Below are positions 42,102 to 54,510 of a stretch of 64,000 nucleotides of DNA, piece by piece. The notes beneath the pieces are model-generated. The model was not told where the DNA came from, did no database searches, and worked only from the letters and a program-made list of their open reading frames with translations. The stretch is from Oceanicella actignis (GTDB lineage Bacteria > Pseudomonadota > Alphaproteobacteria > Rhodobacterales > Rhodobacteraceae): assembly GCF_008124525.1 (NCBI RefSeq), contig NZ_VNHJ01000001.1:530120-594119 (forward strand), read 5' to 3'. Made by a program: the position numbers and the translations under genes. How positions within the stretch are numbered: position 1 is the first letter of the stretch; every line of letters begins with the position of its first letter.

Positions 42102-43790
42102 ATGGACGCCAGGAAACTTGACGCGCGCCTGTCGGTCGCGCCGCAGATCGCGCCCGAGGAGGTCGCGGATCTGGCCGCGCGGGGCTATCGCGCCATCATC
42201 TGCAACCGCCCCGATGGCGAGGGGCCCGACCAGCCCGCCTTCGCCGAGGTCGAGGCCGCCGCGCGCGCGGCCGGCGTCGAGGCGCGCCATCTGCCCGTGG
42301 TCTCGGGCGCGGTGCGCGACGAGGACGCCGAGGCCTTCGCCCGGGCGCTGAACGAGCTGCCCGGGCCGATCCTGGCCTATTGCCGCACGGGCACGCGGTC
42401 GGCCACGCTCTGGGCGCTGGCCCAGGCCCGCGAGGGCGCGCGCCCGCTGCCCGACATCCTCGCCGCCGCCAAGGCCGCCGGCTACGACCTGTCCGGCGTC
42501 GCCCGGCGCCTGGCCAATGGCGGGCGCCTGCCGCGCCCCGAAGCCGGCGACGAGCGCCACGACGTGCTGATCGTCGGCGCGGGGGCGGGCGGCGTCGCGG
42601 TCGCGGCCAGCCTCAAGCGCCGCCGGCCCGATCTGGACGTGGCGATCATCGACCCGGCCGACGTGCACTACTACCAGCCGGGCTGGACGCTGGTGGGCGG
42701 CGGCGTGTTCGCGCCGCGCCAGACGGTCATGCCCATGGCGCAGGTCATTCCCGACGGGGTGCGCTGGATCAAGGCCGCCGTCGCCGCCTTCGAGCCCGAG
42801 AACGACGCCGTGGTTCTGGACGGGTGCAAGGTGGTGCGCTACGGGCGGCTGATCGTGGCGCCGGGGCTGCGCCTGGCGTGGGAGAAGATCGCCGGCCTGC
42901 CCGAGACGCTGGGCCGCAACGGCGTGACCTCGAACTACCGCTTCGACCTCGCCCCCTACACCTGGGAGCTGGTGCGCGGCCTGCGCTCGGGGCGCGCGAT
43001 CTTCACCCAGCCGCCCATGCCCATCAAATGCGCCGGCGCGCCGCAGAAGGCGATGTATCTGTCCGCCGATCACTGGCTGCGGCAGGGCGTGCTCAAGGAC
43101 ATCGAGGTGCATTTCAACAATGCGGGCGGCGTGCTGTTCGGCGTCAAGGACTACGTCCCCGCGCTGATGGAGTACGTGAAGCGCTACGACGCCCGGCTGA
43201 ACTTCTTCCACAACCTGATCGCCGTGGACGGCCCCGCGCGCAAGGCGGTGTTCGAGGTGCGCGAGCCCGACAAGGAGCCGCGCCAGGTCGAGATGGAGTT
43301 CGACATGATGCACGTCACGCCGCCGCAGGTCGCGCCGGATTTCGTGCGCGTCTCGCCCCTTGCGGACGAGGCGGGGTGGGTGGACGTGGACCCGGCCACG
43401 CTGCGCCACAAGCGATACGAGAACATCTGGTCGCTTGGCGACGTGATGAACGCGCCCAACGCCAAGACCGCCGCCGCCGCGCGCAAGCAGGCGCCCGTGG
43501 TGGCCGAGAACGTGATCGCCGACATCGACGGCAAGGCGCCGGTCGCCACCTATGACGGCTACGGCTCGTGCCCGCTGACGGTCGAGCGGGGCAAGATCGT
43601 GCTGGCCGAGTTCGGCTATGGCGGCGCGCTCAAGCCCAGCTTCCCGAAATTCGTCATCGACGGCACGCGCCCCTCGCGGCTGGCCTGGCTGCTGAAGGAA
43701 AAGCTCCTGCCGCCGATCTACTGGAAGGCGATGCTGCGCGGGCGCGAGTGGCTTGCCGCGCCCGAGCCGGCGCCGGCCGCGGGCGCGTGA
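42102..43790 (+). CDS. Fusion of DUF442 sulfur transferase/phosphatase-like domain and sulfide:quinone oxidoreductase
   Basis: Encodes 562 aa. The first 110 residues are a DUF442/TIGR01244 domain with a CX5R loop (C94 in YCRTGTRS). From residue 155 a flavoprotein begins with GAGAGG (159-164). Type II SQR features follow: HYYQPGWTLVGGG, PIKCAGAPQKAMYL with C310, and GSCPLT with C490, the two redox cysteines. SQR oxidises sulfide to persulfide and reduces quinone at the membrane; the fused domain may take up the persulfide. GGAGGAAGGGG precedes the ATG at 42102. It lies between the persulfide dioxygenase and SulP genes. Confidence 0.92.
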   Translation: MDARKLDARLSVAPQIAPEEVADLAARGYRAIICNRPDGEGPDQPAFAEVEAAARAAGVEARHLPVVSGAVRDEDAEAFARALNELPGPILAYCRTGTRSATLWALAQAREGARPLPDILAAAKAAGYDLSGVARRLANGGRLPRPEAGDERHDVLIVGAGAGGVAVAASLKRRRPDLDVAIIDPADVHYYQPGWTLVGGGVFAPRQTVMPMAQVIPDGVRWIKAAVAAFEPENDAVVLDGCKVVRYGRLIVAPGLRLAWEKIAGLPETLGRNGVTSNYRFDLAPYTWELVRGLRSGRAIFTQPPMPIKCAGAPQKAMYLSADHWLRQGVLKDIEVHFNNAGGVLFGVKDYVPALMEYVKRYDARLNFFHNLIAVDGPARKAVFEVREPDKEPRQVEMEFDMMHVTPPQVAPDFVRVSPLADEAGWVDVDPATLRHKRYENIWSLGDVMNAPNAKTAAAARKQAPVVAENVIADIDGKAPVATYDGYGSCPLTVERGKIVLAEFGYGGALKPSFPKFVIDGTRPSRLAWLLKEKLLPPIYWKAMLRGREWLAAPEPAPAAGA

Positions 43791-43890
43791 GGGGCGGCGC
43801 CCAACCGGATGACCGCGCCGGACGCGGCGGGCGGCCGGCGCGGCGCAACGGCCTCGCCGCTGCGGGCGCGGGCGCGACGGGACGAAAGAC

Positions 43891-45630
43891 ATGACCAAGC
43901 TGGCAAGGTTCCTGCCGATCCTGGACTGGGGGCGGCGCTACGATCGCACGACCTTCTCCAACGACGCGGTCGCGGCGGTGATCGTGACCATCATGCTGGT
44001 GCCGCAATCGCTGGCCTATGCGCTGCTGGCGGGGCTGCCGCCCGAGGCGGGCATCTACGCCTCGATCGCGCCGATCGTGCTTTACGCCATCTTCGGCACC
44101 AGCCAGGCGCTGGCCGTGGGGCCGGTGGCGGTGGTCTCGCTGATGACGGCGACGGCGGTCGGCCAGGTCGCCGAGCAGGGCACGGCCGGCTACGCGGCGG
44201 CGGCGCTGACGCTGGCCTTCCTGTCCGGCGCCTTCCTTCTGGCGCTGGGCGCGCTGCGGCTGGGCTGGCTGGCGAATTTCCTGAGCCACCCGGTCATCGC
44301 CGGGTTCATCACCGCCTCGGGCGTGCTGATCGCGACCAGCCAGCTCAAGCACATCCTGGGCGTGCAGGCCGGCGGGCACAACCTGATCGAGATGGTCGGC
44401 TCGCTGATCGCGCATCTTGGCCAGGTCAACGCGCCCACCCTCGTCATCGGCGCCGGGGCGACGGCGTTCCTGTTCTGGGTGCGCAAGGGGCTCAAGCCGC
44501 TGCTGCTGCGGGCGGGATTGCCGCCGCTGGCCGCCGACATCCTGTCCAAGGCCGGGCCGGTGGCGGCGGTGGCGGTGACCGCCGCGATCACGGCGCTGCT
44601 CGACCTTGGCGCCGCGGGGGTGGCGATCGTGGGGCAGGTGCCGCAGGGGCTGCCGCCGCTGACCATGCCCGATTTCGCGCCCGATCTGGTGGCGCAGCTG
44701 GCGCTTCCGGCCGTGCTGATCTCGATCATCGGCTTCGTCGAGTCGATCTCGGTCGCCCAGACCCTGGCGGCCAAGCGGCGCCAGCGCATCGACCCCGATC
44801 AGGAGCTGATCGGCCTGGGCGCGGCCAATCTGGGCGCGGCCTTCACGGGCGGCTATCCGGTGACGGGCGGCTTCGCGCGCTCGGTGGTGAATTTCGACGC
44901 GGGCGCGCAGACGCCGGCGGCGGGCGCGTTCACGGCCGGCGGGCTGCTGATGGCCTCGCTGTTCCTGACGCCGCTGATCCACGACCTGCCCAAGGCGACG
45001 CTGGCGGCGACGATCATCGTCGCGGTGCTGGGGCTGGTTGACCTGTCGATCCTGCGGCGCACCTGGCGCTACAGCCGCGCCGATTTCGCCGCCGTGGCCG
45101 CGACCATCGCGCTGACGCTGCTGGCGGGGGTCGAGACGGGCGTGGCCTCGGGGGTGGCGCTGTCGGTGGCGCTGCACCTTTACAAGACCGCCCGGCCCCA
45201 TGTGGCCGAGGTGGGGCTGGTGCCCGGCACGCAGCATTTCCGCAACGTTCGCCGCCACAAGGTCGAGACGGCGCCGAACCTGCTGACGCTGCGCGTGGAC
45301 GAGAGCCTGTATTTCGTCAACGCCCGCTTTCTCGAGGACATGGTCCTTTCGCGCGTCGGCGAGGGCGGGGCGGTCAGCGACGTCGTGCTGATGATGTCGG
45401 CGGTGAACGAGATCGACTTCTCGGCGCTCGAGACGCTCGAAGAGCTCAACCGCCGGCTGCGCGACATGGGCGTGCGGCTGCACCTGTCCGAGGTCAAGGG
45501 GCCGGTGATGGACCGCCTGCGCCGAAGCCATTTCCTTGACGAGCTGACGGGAAAGGTTTTCCTGTCGCAATGGGATGCGTGGCGCGAGCTGGCCCGCCCC
45601 GCCCAAGGGGGCGCGCGCGCCGCGCGCTGA
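43891..45630 (+). CDS. SulP-family sulfate/anion permease with STAS domain
   Basis: Encodes 579 aa and belongs to a different branch from the SulP at 38158: it starts WGRRYDRTTFSNDAVAAVIV and has VPQSLAYALLAGLPPEAGIYAS, FGTSQALAVGPVAVVSLMTA and GGYPVTGGFARSVVNFDAGA. The STAS domain occupies about 455-560. It likely transports sulfate or a related anion. It is the last gene of the sulfide module, 100 bp after the SQR fusion. Confidence 0.94.
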   Translation: MTKLARFLPILDWGRRYDRTTFSNDAVAAVIVTIMLVPQSLAYALLAGLPPEAGIYASIAPIVLYAIFGTSQALAVGPVAVVSLMTATAVGQVAEQGTAGYAAAALTLAFLSGAFLLALGALRLGWLANFLSHPVIAGFITASGVLIATSQLKHILGVQAGGHNLIEMVGSLIAHLGQVNAPTLVIGAGATAFLFWVRKGLKPLLLRAGLPPLAADILSKAGPVAAVAVTAAITALLDLGAAGVAIVGQVPQGLPPLTMPDFAPDLVAQLALPAVLISIIGFVESISVAQTLAAKRRQRIDPDQELIGLGAANLGAAFTGGYPVTGGFARSVVNFDAGAQTPAAGAFTAGGLLMASLFLTPLIHDLPKATLAATIIVAVLGLVDLSILRRTWRYSRADFAAVAATIALTLLAGVETGVASGVALSVALHLYKTARPHVAEVGLVPGTQHFRNVRRHKVETAPNLLTLRVDESLYFVNARFLEDMVLSRVGEGGAVSDVVLMMSAVNEIDFSALETLEELNRRLRDMGVRLHLSEVKGPVMDRLRRSHFLDELTGKVFLSQWDAWRELARPAQGGARAAR

Positions 45631-45700
45631 AGGGGCGGGCGGCGGGTCCGGCCCGCGCCGGGTGCCCAGGGGCGCGGGCGACGGCGAAAGCGGGGGCGAT

Positions 45701-46591
45701 TTGGGCGAACCGATCGGGCGAGACGGCGGCGCGGGCGCGCCTGCGCCCCCTGGGCGCGGGCGGCTGCGCGCGGCGCTGGCGCTGGCGCGCGGCGTGGCCG
45801 AGGACGTCGCGCGCAAGCAGCTGAGCCTGGTCGCCGCCGGCGTGGCGTTCTACGGCATGCTTGCGCTTTTTCCCGCGCTGACCGCCTTCGCGGCGATCTG
45901 GGGGCTGTTCGCCGATCCGGCGGCGGTGCGCGATCAGCTTGACGCGCTGGGGCCCGTTCTGCCCGACGACGTGCGGCGGATGCTGTCGGCGCAGCTGGTC
46001 GCGGCCGCCCGCGCCAAGGACGAGACCGCGGGCTGGGCCGGCGCGCTGTCGCTGGCGCTGTCGCTGTGGTCGGCGCGGGCGGGGACGGGCGCGGTCATCA
46101 AGGCGCTCAACGCCGTGCACGAGGCGCCCTCGCGCGGGGGGGTGGGCCATTACCTGGCCGCGCTGGGGCTGACCGCGGCGCTGATCGTGCTGGGCGTGCT
46201 GGCGTTGACGGCGATCGTGATCGCGCCGCTGGCGCTGGCGCTTCTGCCGCTGGGACCGGCGGCGGCGCTGGCGGCCGAGGCGGCGCGCTGGGCGCTGGCG
46301 GCGGCGGTGATGACGGCGGGCGTCGGGCTGACCTATCGCTTCGGGCCGAACCGGCGTGGGCGGCGGCTGCCCTGGATCACCTGGGGCGCGGCGGCGGCGA
46401 TCTTGCTGTGGATCGCGGCGTCGGCGGGCTTTTCGCTCTATCTGTCGCAATTCGGCGCCTATGGGCGCATCTACGGCGCGCTGGGCGCGGTCGTGGCCAT
46501 GCTGATGTGGCTTTATCTGTCGGCCTTCGCGCTTCTTCTGGGGGCGGCGATCGACGCCCGGCTCGAGCGCATCCGCGCGCCCAGGCCTTGA
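45701..46591 (+). CDS. YihY/BrkB-family inner membrane protein
   Basis: Encodes about 296 aa with six membrane helices. Family motifs are AGVAFYGMLALFPALTAFAA near residue 45, GAVIKALNAVHEAP, YRFGPNRRGRRLPWITWG and the C-terminal YGALGAVVAMLMWLYLSAF. The family was once called ribonuclease BN; its function is unresolved. The start is uncertain: TTG at 45701 follows GGGGGCG, a GTG at 45662 is in frame, and an ATG at 45575 would overlap the SulP gene by 56 bp with an Arg/Gly-rich extension. Confidence 0.88.
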   Translation: MGEPIGRDGGAGAPAPPGRGRLRAALALARGVAEDVARKQLSLVAAGVAFYGMLALFPALTAFAAIWGLFADPAAVRDQLDALGPVLPDDVRRMLSAQLVAAARAKDETAGWAGALSLALSLWSARAGTGAVIKALNAVHEAPSRGGVGHYLAALGLTAALIVLGVLALTAIVIAPLALALLPLGPAAALAAEAARWALAAAVMTAGVGLTYRFGPNRRGRRLPWITWGAAAAILLWIAASAGFSLYLSQFGAYGRIYGALGAVVAMLMWLYLSAFALLLGAAIDARLERIRAPRP

Positions 46592-46678
46592 CCGCGCCCG
46601 GGGTTCGCCCGGGGTTTGACGGCGCCGCCGCGCCGGGCCATGCTCGGCGCCGAGCCCTCTTCGTCGCCGGAGCCGGTC

Positions 46679-47848
46679 ATGACCGAGATGTTCGACGCCG
46701 CGGCGCGCAGCGCCGTCTTCTTCGACGAGACGCACCGGATCATTCGCGATCAGCTGCGCCGCTTCGTCGAGCAAGAGATCAAGCCGCATGCCGAGGCCTG
46801 GGAGCGCGAGGGCGCGACCCCGCGCGAGGTTCTGCGCCGCATGGGCGAGCTGGGCTTTCTCGGCCTGCGCTATCCCGAGCGCTTCGGCGGCGCGGGGCTG
46901 GGCGCGACGGCCTCGGTCGTCCTGGCCGAGGAGCTGGGCCGGAGCGGATTCGGCGGCGTCGCCATCACGGTTCTGGTGCACACCGACATGGCGGGCGTGC
47001 ACATCCTCAACGCCGGGGACGAGGCGCAGCAGGCGCGCTGGCTGCCCGACATCGTGAGCGGGCGCCGGATCGCCGCCATCGCCGTCACCGAGCCCGGCGC
47101 CGGCTCGGACGTCAAGGCGCTGGCCACGCGGGCGCGGCGCGACGGCGAGGACTGGGTGATCGACGGCGAGAAGATCTTCATCACCAACGGCGTGCGCGGC
47201 GACCTCGTCATCGTGGCCGCGCGCACAGAAGGGGCGCCGCCGTCCAGCGCCGGCGTCTCGATGCTGGTGGTCGAGCGGGGCGCGCCGGGGCTGACGGTGG
47301 CGCGCGCGCTCGACAAGCATGGCTGGCGTTCCTCGGACACGGCCGAGCTGCGCTTCGAGGGCTGCCGCGTGCCCGCGCGCAACCTGCTGGGGCAAGAGGG
47401 GCGCGGATTCTACGAGATCATGCGCAACTTCCAGAACGAGCGCCTCGTCCTTGCGGCCATGGCGATGGGCGAGGCGCAGGCGGCGCTGGCGTTGACGCTT
47501 GCGCATGTGCGCACGCGCCGGGCCTTCGGCGGCGCGCTGTGGGACAAGCAGGCCATCCGCCAGCGCCTGGCCATGCTGGCCGCGCGGGTCGAGGCGGCGC
47601 GGCACATGATCTATGCGCTGGCGCGCCGCATCGAGGCGGGCGAAGAGACGGTGCGCGAGGTGTCGATGCTCAAGGCCCTGTGCGGCGAGCTGGTCAACGA
47701 CGTCATGCGCGACTGCGTGCAGTTCCACGGCGCCATGGGCTTCATGCGCGAAAGCGCGATCGAGCGCATGGCCCGCGACGCGCGCGTGCAGGCGATCGGC
47801 GGCGGCGCGACCGAGGTCATGCTCGAGGAGGTGGCCAAGCGCATGTGA
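46679..47848 (+). CDS. Acyl-CoA dehydrogenase
   Basis: The 389-aa FAD enzyme belongs to the short/medium-chain family. IAAIAVTEPGAGSDV (FAD and substrate site), EKIFITNG, FQNERLVLAAMAMGEAQAA and the C-terminal QFHGAMGFMRESAIERMARD are present. The catalytic base position near the C-terminus reads GFMRESAIER, with Glu in the isovaleryl/medium-chain region; exact chain-length preference cannot be told. The ATG at 46679 follows CGGAG. It stands alone between the YihY gene and the ribosomal genes. Confidence 0.92.
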   Translation: MTEMFDAAARSAVFFDETHRIIRDQLRRFVEQEIKPHAEAWEREGATPREVLRRMGELGFLGLRYPERFGGAGLGATASVVLAEELGRSGFGGVAITVLVHTDMAGVHILNAGDEAQQARWLPDIVSGRRIAAIAVTEPGAGSDVKALATRARRDGEDWVIDGEKIFITNGVRGDLVIVAARTEGAPPSSAGVSMLVVERGAPGLTVARALDKHGWRSSDTAELRFEGCRVPARNLLGQEGRGFYEIMRNFQNERLVLAAMAMGEAQAALALTLAHVRTRRAFGGALWDKQAIRQRLAMLAARVEAARHMIYALARRIEAGEETVREVSMLKALCGELVNDVMRDCVQFHGAMGFMRESAIERMARDARVQAIGGGATEVMLEEVAKRM

Positions 47849-47925
47849 GCGCCCCGACCGGATCCCGGGCGCCGGGCGGGCGCGCGGCGCATGGCGGCCC
47901 CGGGGCGCGCGGCCGGCGGGGGCTC

Positions 47926-47954
47926 TTGACTCGGGCCGCGCGCGAAGGGATAAG
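47926..47954 (+). promoter_or_regulatory. Predicted promoter of rplU-rpmA
   Basis: TTGACT (47926-47931), a 17-bp spacer and GATAAG (47949-47954) form one of the clearest sigma-70 promoters in the window, about 140 bp before rplU. The rest of the 47849-48100 gap contains only the G+C-rich leader. Confidence 0.75.
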
Positions 47955-48100
47955 CGCGCTCTCGGCGGGCGCCTTCGGGCGCTCCGTCGGGCGTGTTTCA
48001 CTCTCGCCCCTCGCGGGGCGCGCAGTCCGAAGGCCAGGGCCCGGCCCTGACGAAGTCCGCAAGGCGCCGCAGGACGCGGAAGACGAAAGGAAGACCGGCC

Positions 48101-48418
48101 ATGTTCGCGGTCATCAAGACGGGCGGCAAGCAATACAAGGTCGCCAAGGACGACGTGTTCAACGTCGAGAAGATCGTCGCCGAGGAAGGCGCCGAGATCG
48201 AGTTCGACCAGGTGCTGATGCTGGGCGGCGAGGGCGAGCCCGTGGTCGGCGCGCCGCTGGTCGAGGGCGCGCGCGTGAAGGCCGAGGTGGTCGCCCAGAC
48301 CCGCGGCCCGAAGGTCATCACCTTCAAGAAGCGCCGCCGCAAGCACTCTTCGGCCCGCAAGAAGGGCCACCGCCAGCATCTGACGCGCGTGCGGATCAAA
48401 GAGATCATCGCCAACTGA
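48101..48418 (+). CDS. rplU: 50S ribosomal protein L21
   Basis: The 105-aa protein begins [14 protein letters not shown] and ends [15 protein letters not shown], the standard L21 sequence, with the basic [18 protein letters not shown] segment that contacts 23S rRNA. GAAAGGAAG precedes the ATG at 48101. It is followed by rpmA after 23 bp, the usual order. Confidence 0.97.
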   Translation: MFAVIKTGGKQYKVAKDDVFNVEKIVAEEGAEIEFDQVLMLGGEGEPVVGAPLVEGARVKAEVVAQTRGPKVITFKKRRRKHSSARKKGHRQHLTRVRIKEIIAN

Positions 48419-48441
48419 AGCCCGGACCGTAGGAGAAGAAG

Positions 48442-48711
48442 ATGGCACACAAGAAGGCAGGCGGCTCGTCCCGCAACGGCCGCGACTCCGCCGGTCGTCG
48501 TCTCGGCGTCAAGAAGTTCGGCGGCCAGGCCGTCGTTCCCGGCAACATCATCGTGCGCCAGCGCGGCACCAAGATGTGGCCCGGCGCCAATGTCGGCATG
48601 GGCAAGGATCACACCCTGTTCGCCCTGGCCGAGGGCTCGGTGCGCTTCCACAAGGGCCTGAAGGGGCGCATGTTCGTCTCGGTGGCCCCGCGCGAGGAAG
48701 CCGCGGAGTAA
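48442..48711 (+). CDS. rpmA: 50S ribosomal protein L27
   Basis: The 89-aa protein starts [20 protein letters not shown], the N-terminal arm that reaches the peptidyl-transferase centre, and contains [30 protein letters not shown] lies before the ATG. It ends at an intrinsic terminator. Confidence 0.98.
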   Translation: MAHKKAGGSSRNGRDSAGRRLGVKKFGGQAVVPGNIIVRQRGTKMWPGANVGMGKDHTLFALAEGSVRFHKGLKGRMFVSVAPREEAAE

Positions 48712-48738
48712 TCCGTCGCGAATCGCCGCGCGAGGATC

Positions 48739-48766
48739 GGGCCGGCGGCGCGACCGCCGGCCCTTT
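48739..48766 (+). terminator. Terminator of rplU-rpmA
   Basis: GGGCCGGCGG, a 5-nt loop and CCGCCGGCCC (perfect 10-bp stem) are followed by TTT, 27 bp after the rpmA stop. Confidence 0.7.
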
Positions 48767-48807
48767 GCGTTCGCGGCCCGATGCGGGCGCAAGGGCAGGA
48801 GGCTGAC

Positions 48808-51671
<2,864 letters not shown>

Positions 51672-51675
<4 letters not shown>

Positions 51676-52199
51676 GAGGGCGCCGCCCCTCGGCCCGCCC
51701 CTCGGCCCGCCCCGCCCGCATCGCGTCGGCCGCGGCGGCGCTGGCCGCGCTGGCCGCCTGCGCCGCGCCCGGACCCGAGGCCGGGCCCGCGGCGGGCGGC
51801 GCCGAGGGCTCGGCGCAGGCGCCGGCCGGCCCGGCCGTCATCGCCGCGGCGCCCGCCCTGCGCGAGGCCGCGGCCGCCGCCGCGCCCGGCGCCCGGCTTG
51901 CGCCCGCGGCCGAGGACGGTGCGCTGATCGCGGCGCTTTGCGGCGCGGCGCCTCGGCCCGACCTGGCGCTGACCTTGCGCCATCCCACGGTCGAAGAGCT
52001 GGCCGCCTGCGCCGCGCGCGGCGCGGCGCTGACCTCGGTGCGGCTGGCCGGGCGCGTGGGGGCGGGCGACGCCGGCGCGGGCGCCTTCCTGGTCTATGAC
52101 GCGGCCCATCTGCGCCCCGAGGCGCGCGAGGCGGCGCGGCGGCTCGAGGCGTCGCGGCATCTGGCCTTGGCCGCGCGCAAGGCGTATTCAGGGGGCTGA
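51672..52199 (+). CDS. Small lipoprotein of unknown function between proB and proA
   Basis: Encodes 175 aa. A basic Arg/Ala/Pro start and hydrophobic stretch lead to a lipobox LAAC with Cys at residue 30. The mature part is Ala-rich, with two further cysteines in [13 protein letters not shown] and [12 protein letters not shown], then [20 protein letters not shown]. The spacing of those cysteines is faintly like the early part of PstS-type phosphate-binding proteins, which would make this a shortened relative; low certainty. The ATG overlaps the proB stop, so it is translated from the proline operon. Confidence 0.75.
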
Positions 52200-52248
52200 C
52201 CCGCGCCCTCCGGGCGCGCCGACCGAACCGCAGCCGAGGAGCCCGCCC

Positions 52249-53526
52249 ATGCCCGAGGATCACGACCGCATCGACGTCGCCGCCCAGATGCGCGCCATCG
52301 GCGCCGCCGCGCGCGAGGCGGCGGGCGCGCTGTCGGCGGCCCCGGCGGCGCAGCGCGCCGCGGCGCTGAACGCCGGCGCCGACGCGATCGAGGCGCGCGC
52401 CGCCGACATCCTGGCCGCCAATGCGCGCGACATGGAAGCCGCCCGCGCCAAGGGCCTGTCGGGCGCGATGCTCGACCGCCTGATGCTGGACGAGGGGCGC
52501 GTGCGCGCCATGGCCCAGGGCCTGCGCGCCGTCGCCACCCAGGACGACCCGGTAGGCGCGGTGATGGCCGAGTGGACGCGCCCCTCGGGGCTGCGCATCC
52601 GGCGCGTGCGCACGCCCATCGGCGTGGTCGGCGTGATCTATGAAAGCCGGCCCAACGTGACCGCCGACGCCGGCGCGCTGTGCCTGAAATCGGGCAATGC
52701 CGCGATCCTGCGCGGCGGCTCGGAAAGCCTGCATTCCTCGCGCGCCATCCACGCCTGCCTGCAGCAGGGTCTGCGCGCCGCCGACCTGCCCGAGGCGGCG
52801 ATCCAGCTGGTTCCCACCGCCGACCGCGCGGCGGTGGGCGAGATGCTGCGCATGACCGAGTTCATCGACGTCATCGTGCCGCGCGGCGGCAAGGGGCTGG
52901 TCGGCCGCGTGCAGCAAGAGGCGCGCGTGCCCGTCTTCGCCCATCTCGAGGGCATCTGCCATGTCTACGCCGACCGCGCCGCCGATCCCGAAAAGGCGCT
53001 GGCGGTGATCCTCAACGCCAAGACGCGCCGGCCTGGCATCTGCGGCGCGGCCGAGTGCCTGCTGCTCGACCGCCCCTTCGCCCAGGCCCACGGCGCGCGC
53101 GTGCTGGACGCGCTGATCCGCGCCGGGGTCGAGCTGCGCGGCGACGAGGCCAGCCGCGCCCTCGACGCGCGCGTGCGCCCCGCCGCGCCCGACGATTACG
53201 GGCGCGAGTTCCTCGACATGATCATGGCCGTGCGCGTGGTCGAGGGCGTGGACGAGGCCATCGCGCACATCGCCCGCTACGGCTCGCAGCACACCGACTG
53301 CATCCTGACCGAGGACGACGAGGCCGCGGCGCGCTTCTTCTCGCGGCTCGACAGCGCGATCCTGATGCGCAACGCCTCGACGCAGTTCGCCGATGGGGGC
53401 GAGTTCGGCATGGGCGCCGAGATCGGCATCGCCACGGGCAAGCTGCACGCGCGCGGCCCCGTCGGCGCCGAGCAGCTGACCACCTTCAAGTATCTGGTCG
53501 AGGGCGACGGGACCGTGCGCCCCTGA
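52249..53526 (+). CDS. proA: Glutamate-5-semialdehyde dehydrogenase (gamma-glutamyl phosphate reductase)
   Basis: The 425-aa aldehyde-dehydrogenase-fold enzyme is the second step of proline synthesis. [13 protein letters not shown] motif ([12 protein letters not shown]), [24 protein letters not shown], the catalytic C265 in [13 protein letters not shown] and [20 protein letters not shown] are all present. CGAGGAGCC precedes the ATG at 52249. Its last 41 bp overlap the convergent AraC-type gene. Confidence 0.97.
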   Translation: MPEDHDRIDVAAQMRAIGAAAREAAGALSAAPAAQRAAALNAGADAIEARAADILAANARDMEAARAKGLSGAMLDRLMLDEGRVRAMAQGLRAVATQDDPVGAVMAEWTRPSGLRIRRVRTPIGVVGVIYESRPNVTADAGALCLKSGNAAILRGGSESLHSSRAIHACLQQGLRAADLPEAAIQLVPTADRAAVGEMLRMTEFIDVIVPRGGKGLVGRVQQEARVPVFAHLEGICHVYADRAADPEKALAVILNAKTRRPGICGAAECLLLDRPFAQAHGARVLDALIRAGVELRGDEASRALDARVRPAAPDDYGREFLDMIMAVRVVEGVDEAIAHIARYGSQHTDCILTEDDEAAARFFSRLDSAILMRNASTQFADGGEFGMGAEIGIATGKLHARGPVGAEQLTTFKYLVEGDGTVRP

Positions 53527-54418
53527 TCCCGCCCGCGCCGCCGTCATCGCCCGCCGCCCCGGCGCGCCGCAGCGCCGTGGGCGGCGCGCCCGCCCGCCGC
53601 GCGAAGAAGCGCGAGAAATGCGCAGGGTCGCCGAAGCCCAGCGACCAGCCGACCTGAGCCACGCTCATCGAGGTGAAGATCAGCCGCCGCCGCGCCTCGG
53701 CGATCAGGCGGCGGTGGATCAGCTCCTGCGCCGAGGCGCCCAGACGGCGGCGGCAGGCGCGGCTCAGATGCGCCGCGCTCACGCCCAGCGCCGCCGCCGC
53801 CTCGGCCACGCGCGGCGCGGCGCGCCGGCCGGGCTCTGCGGGGTGGGCGATGCGCGCCTCGACCAGCGACAGGAAGCGGCGGACAAGGGCCTCGTCCGCG
53901 GCGGGCGCGGCGCGCGCGGGGGCGCGGGCGGACGCCTGCCGCGCGAACCAGAGCGCGACCAGCCGGCCATGAGCGCGCAGCGCCTCGTCGCGGCCCGGGC
54001 GGCGGGCGGCGAATTCGGCCGCCAGCAGCGCCAGCAGCGCCTCGAGCTCGGCCGCGTCCTCGGGCGCGGGCCGCAGCGCCAGCGGCCCGTCCAGCCCCGG
54101 CGCCTCGGCGTCGGCGCGCTGCATGGTCAGCACATGCCCCTCGGCGCCGGGGTCGAAGGCGAAGCCATGCACCACGGGGGCGGGCACGAAGGCCGCCATG
54201 CCCGCGCGCAGCCGGCGCTCGGTTCCGTCAAGCAGCAGCCGCGCGCCTCCGCGCGACAGCCAGAAGAACTGGCTCAGCCCGGCATGGCGGTGCGGGGCGA
54301 TGCGCCCGCCATGCAGGCGGCTGCGCGCCGAGATGGACTCCCAGTGAAGCGGCTCGGGCAGCGCGTCGCCGGGGTCGGGCTCGCCATAGAGGGCGAAGAT
54401 GGGGATTTGCGGCTCCAT
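53486..54418 (-). CDS. pobR: AraC-family transcriptional regulator, PobR-like
   Basis: Encodes 310 aa. An N-terminal cupin-like ligand domain ([30 protein letters not shown]) is followed by a two-HTH AraC domain (about 190-290: [20 protein letters not shown] and [20 protein letters not shown]). It diverges from pobA with a perfect dyad between them, the arrangement of AraC-type PobR activators that respond to 4-hydroxybenzoate. The last about 25 residues, in the overlap with proA, are a low-complexity extension. The start is taken at 54418; no clear ribosome site is visible. Confidence 0.88.
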   Translation of the reverse strand: MEPQIPIFALYGEPDPGDALPEPLHWESISARSRLHGGRIAPHRHAGLSQFFWLSRGGARLLLDGTERRLRAGMAAFVPAPVVHGFAFDPGAEGHVLTMQRADAEAPGLDGPLALRPAPEDAAELEALLALLAAEFAARRPGRDEALRAHGRLVALWFARQASARAPARAAPAADEALVRRFLSLVEARIAHPAEPGRRAAPRVAEAAAALGVSAAHLSRACRRRLGASAQELIHRRLIAEARRRLIFTSMSVAQVGWSLGFGDPAHFSRFFARRAGAPPTALRRAGAAGDDGGAGGIRGARSRRPRPDT

Positions 54419-54431
54419 GTTCGATTCATGC

Positions 54432-54450
54432 AAGTTTCGGCGCGAAACTT
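54432..54450. promoter_or_regulatory. Putative PobR operator
   Basis: AAGTTTCG-GCG-CGAAACTT is a perfect 8+8 dyad in the 92-bp space between the regulator and pobA. A weak -10-like CAATAT (54476-54481) without a -35 suggests activator-dependent transcription of pobA. Confidence 0.65.
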
Positions 54451-54510
54451 CCATTCCTGATCGCGCCCGCCTGCGCAATATCGGCATGAGGAACGTCAAG
54501 GGAGGACGCC

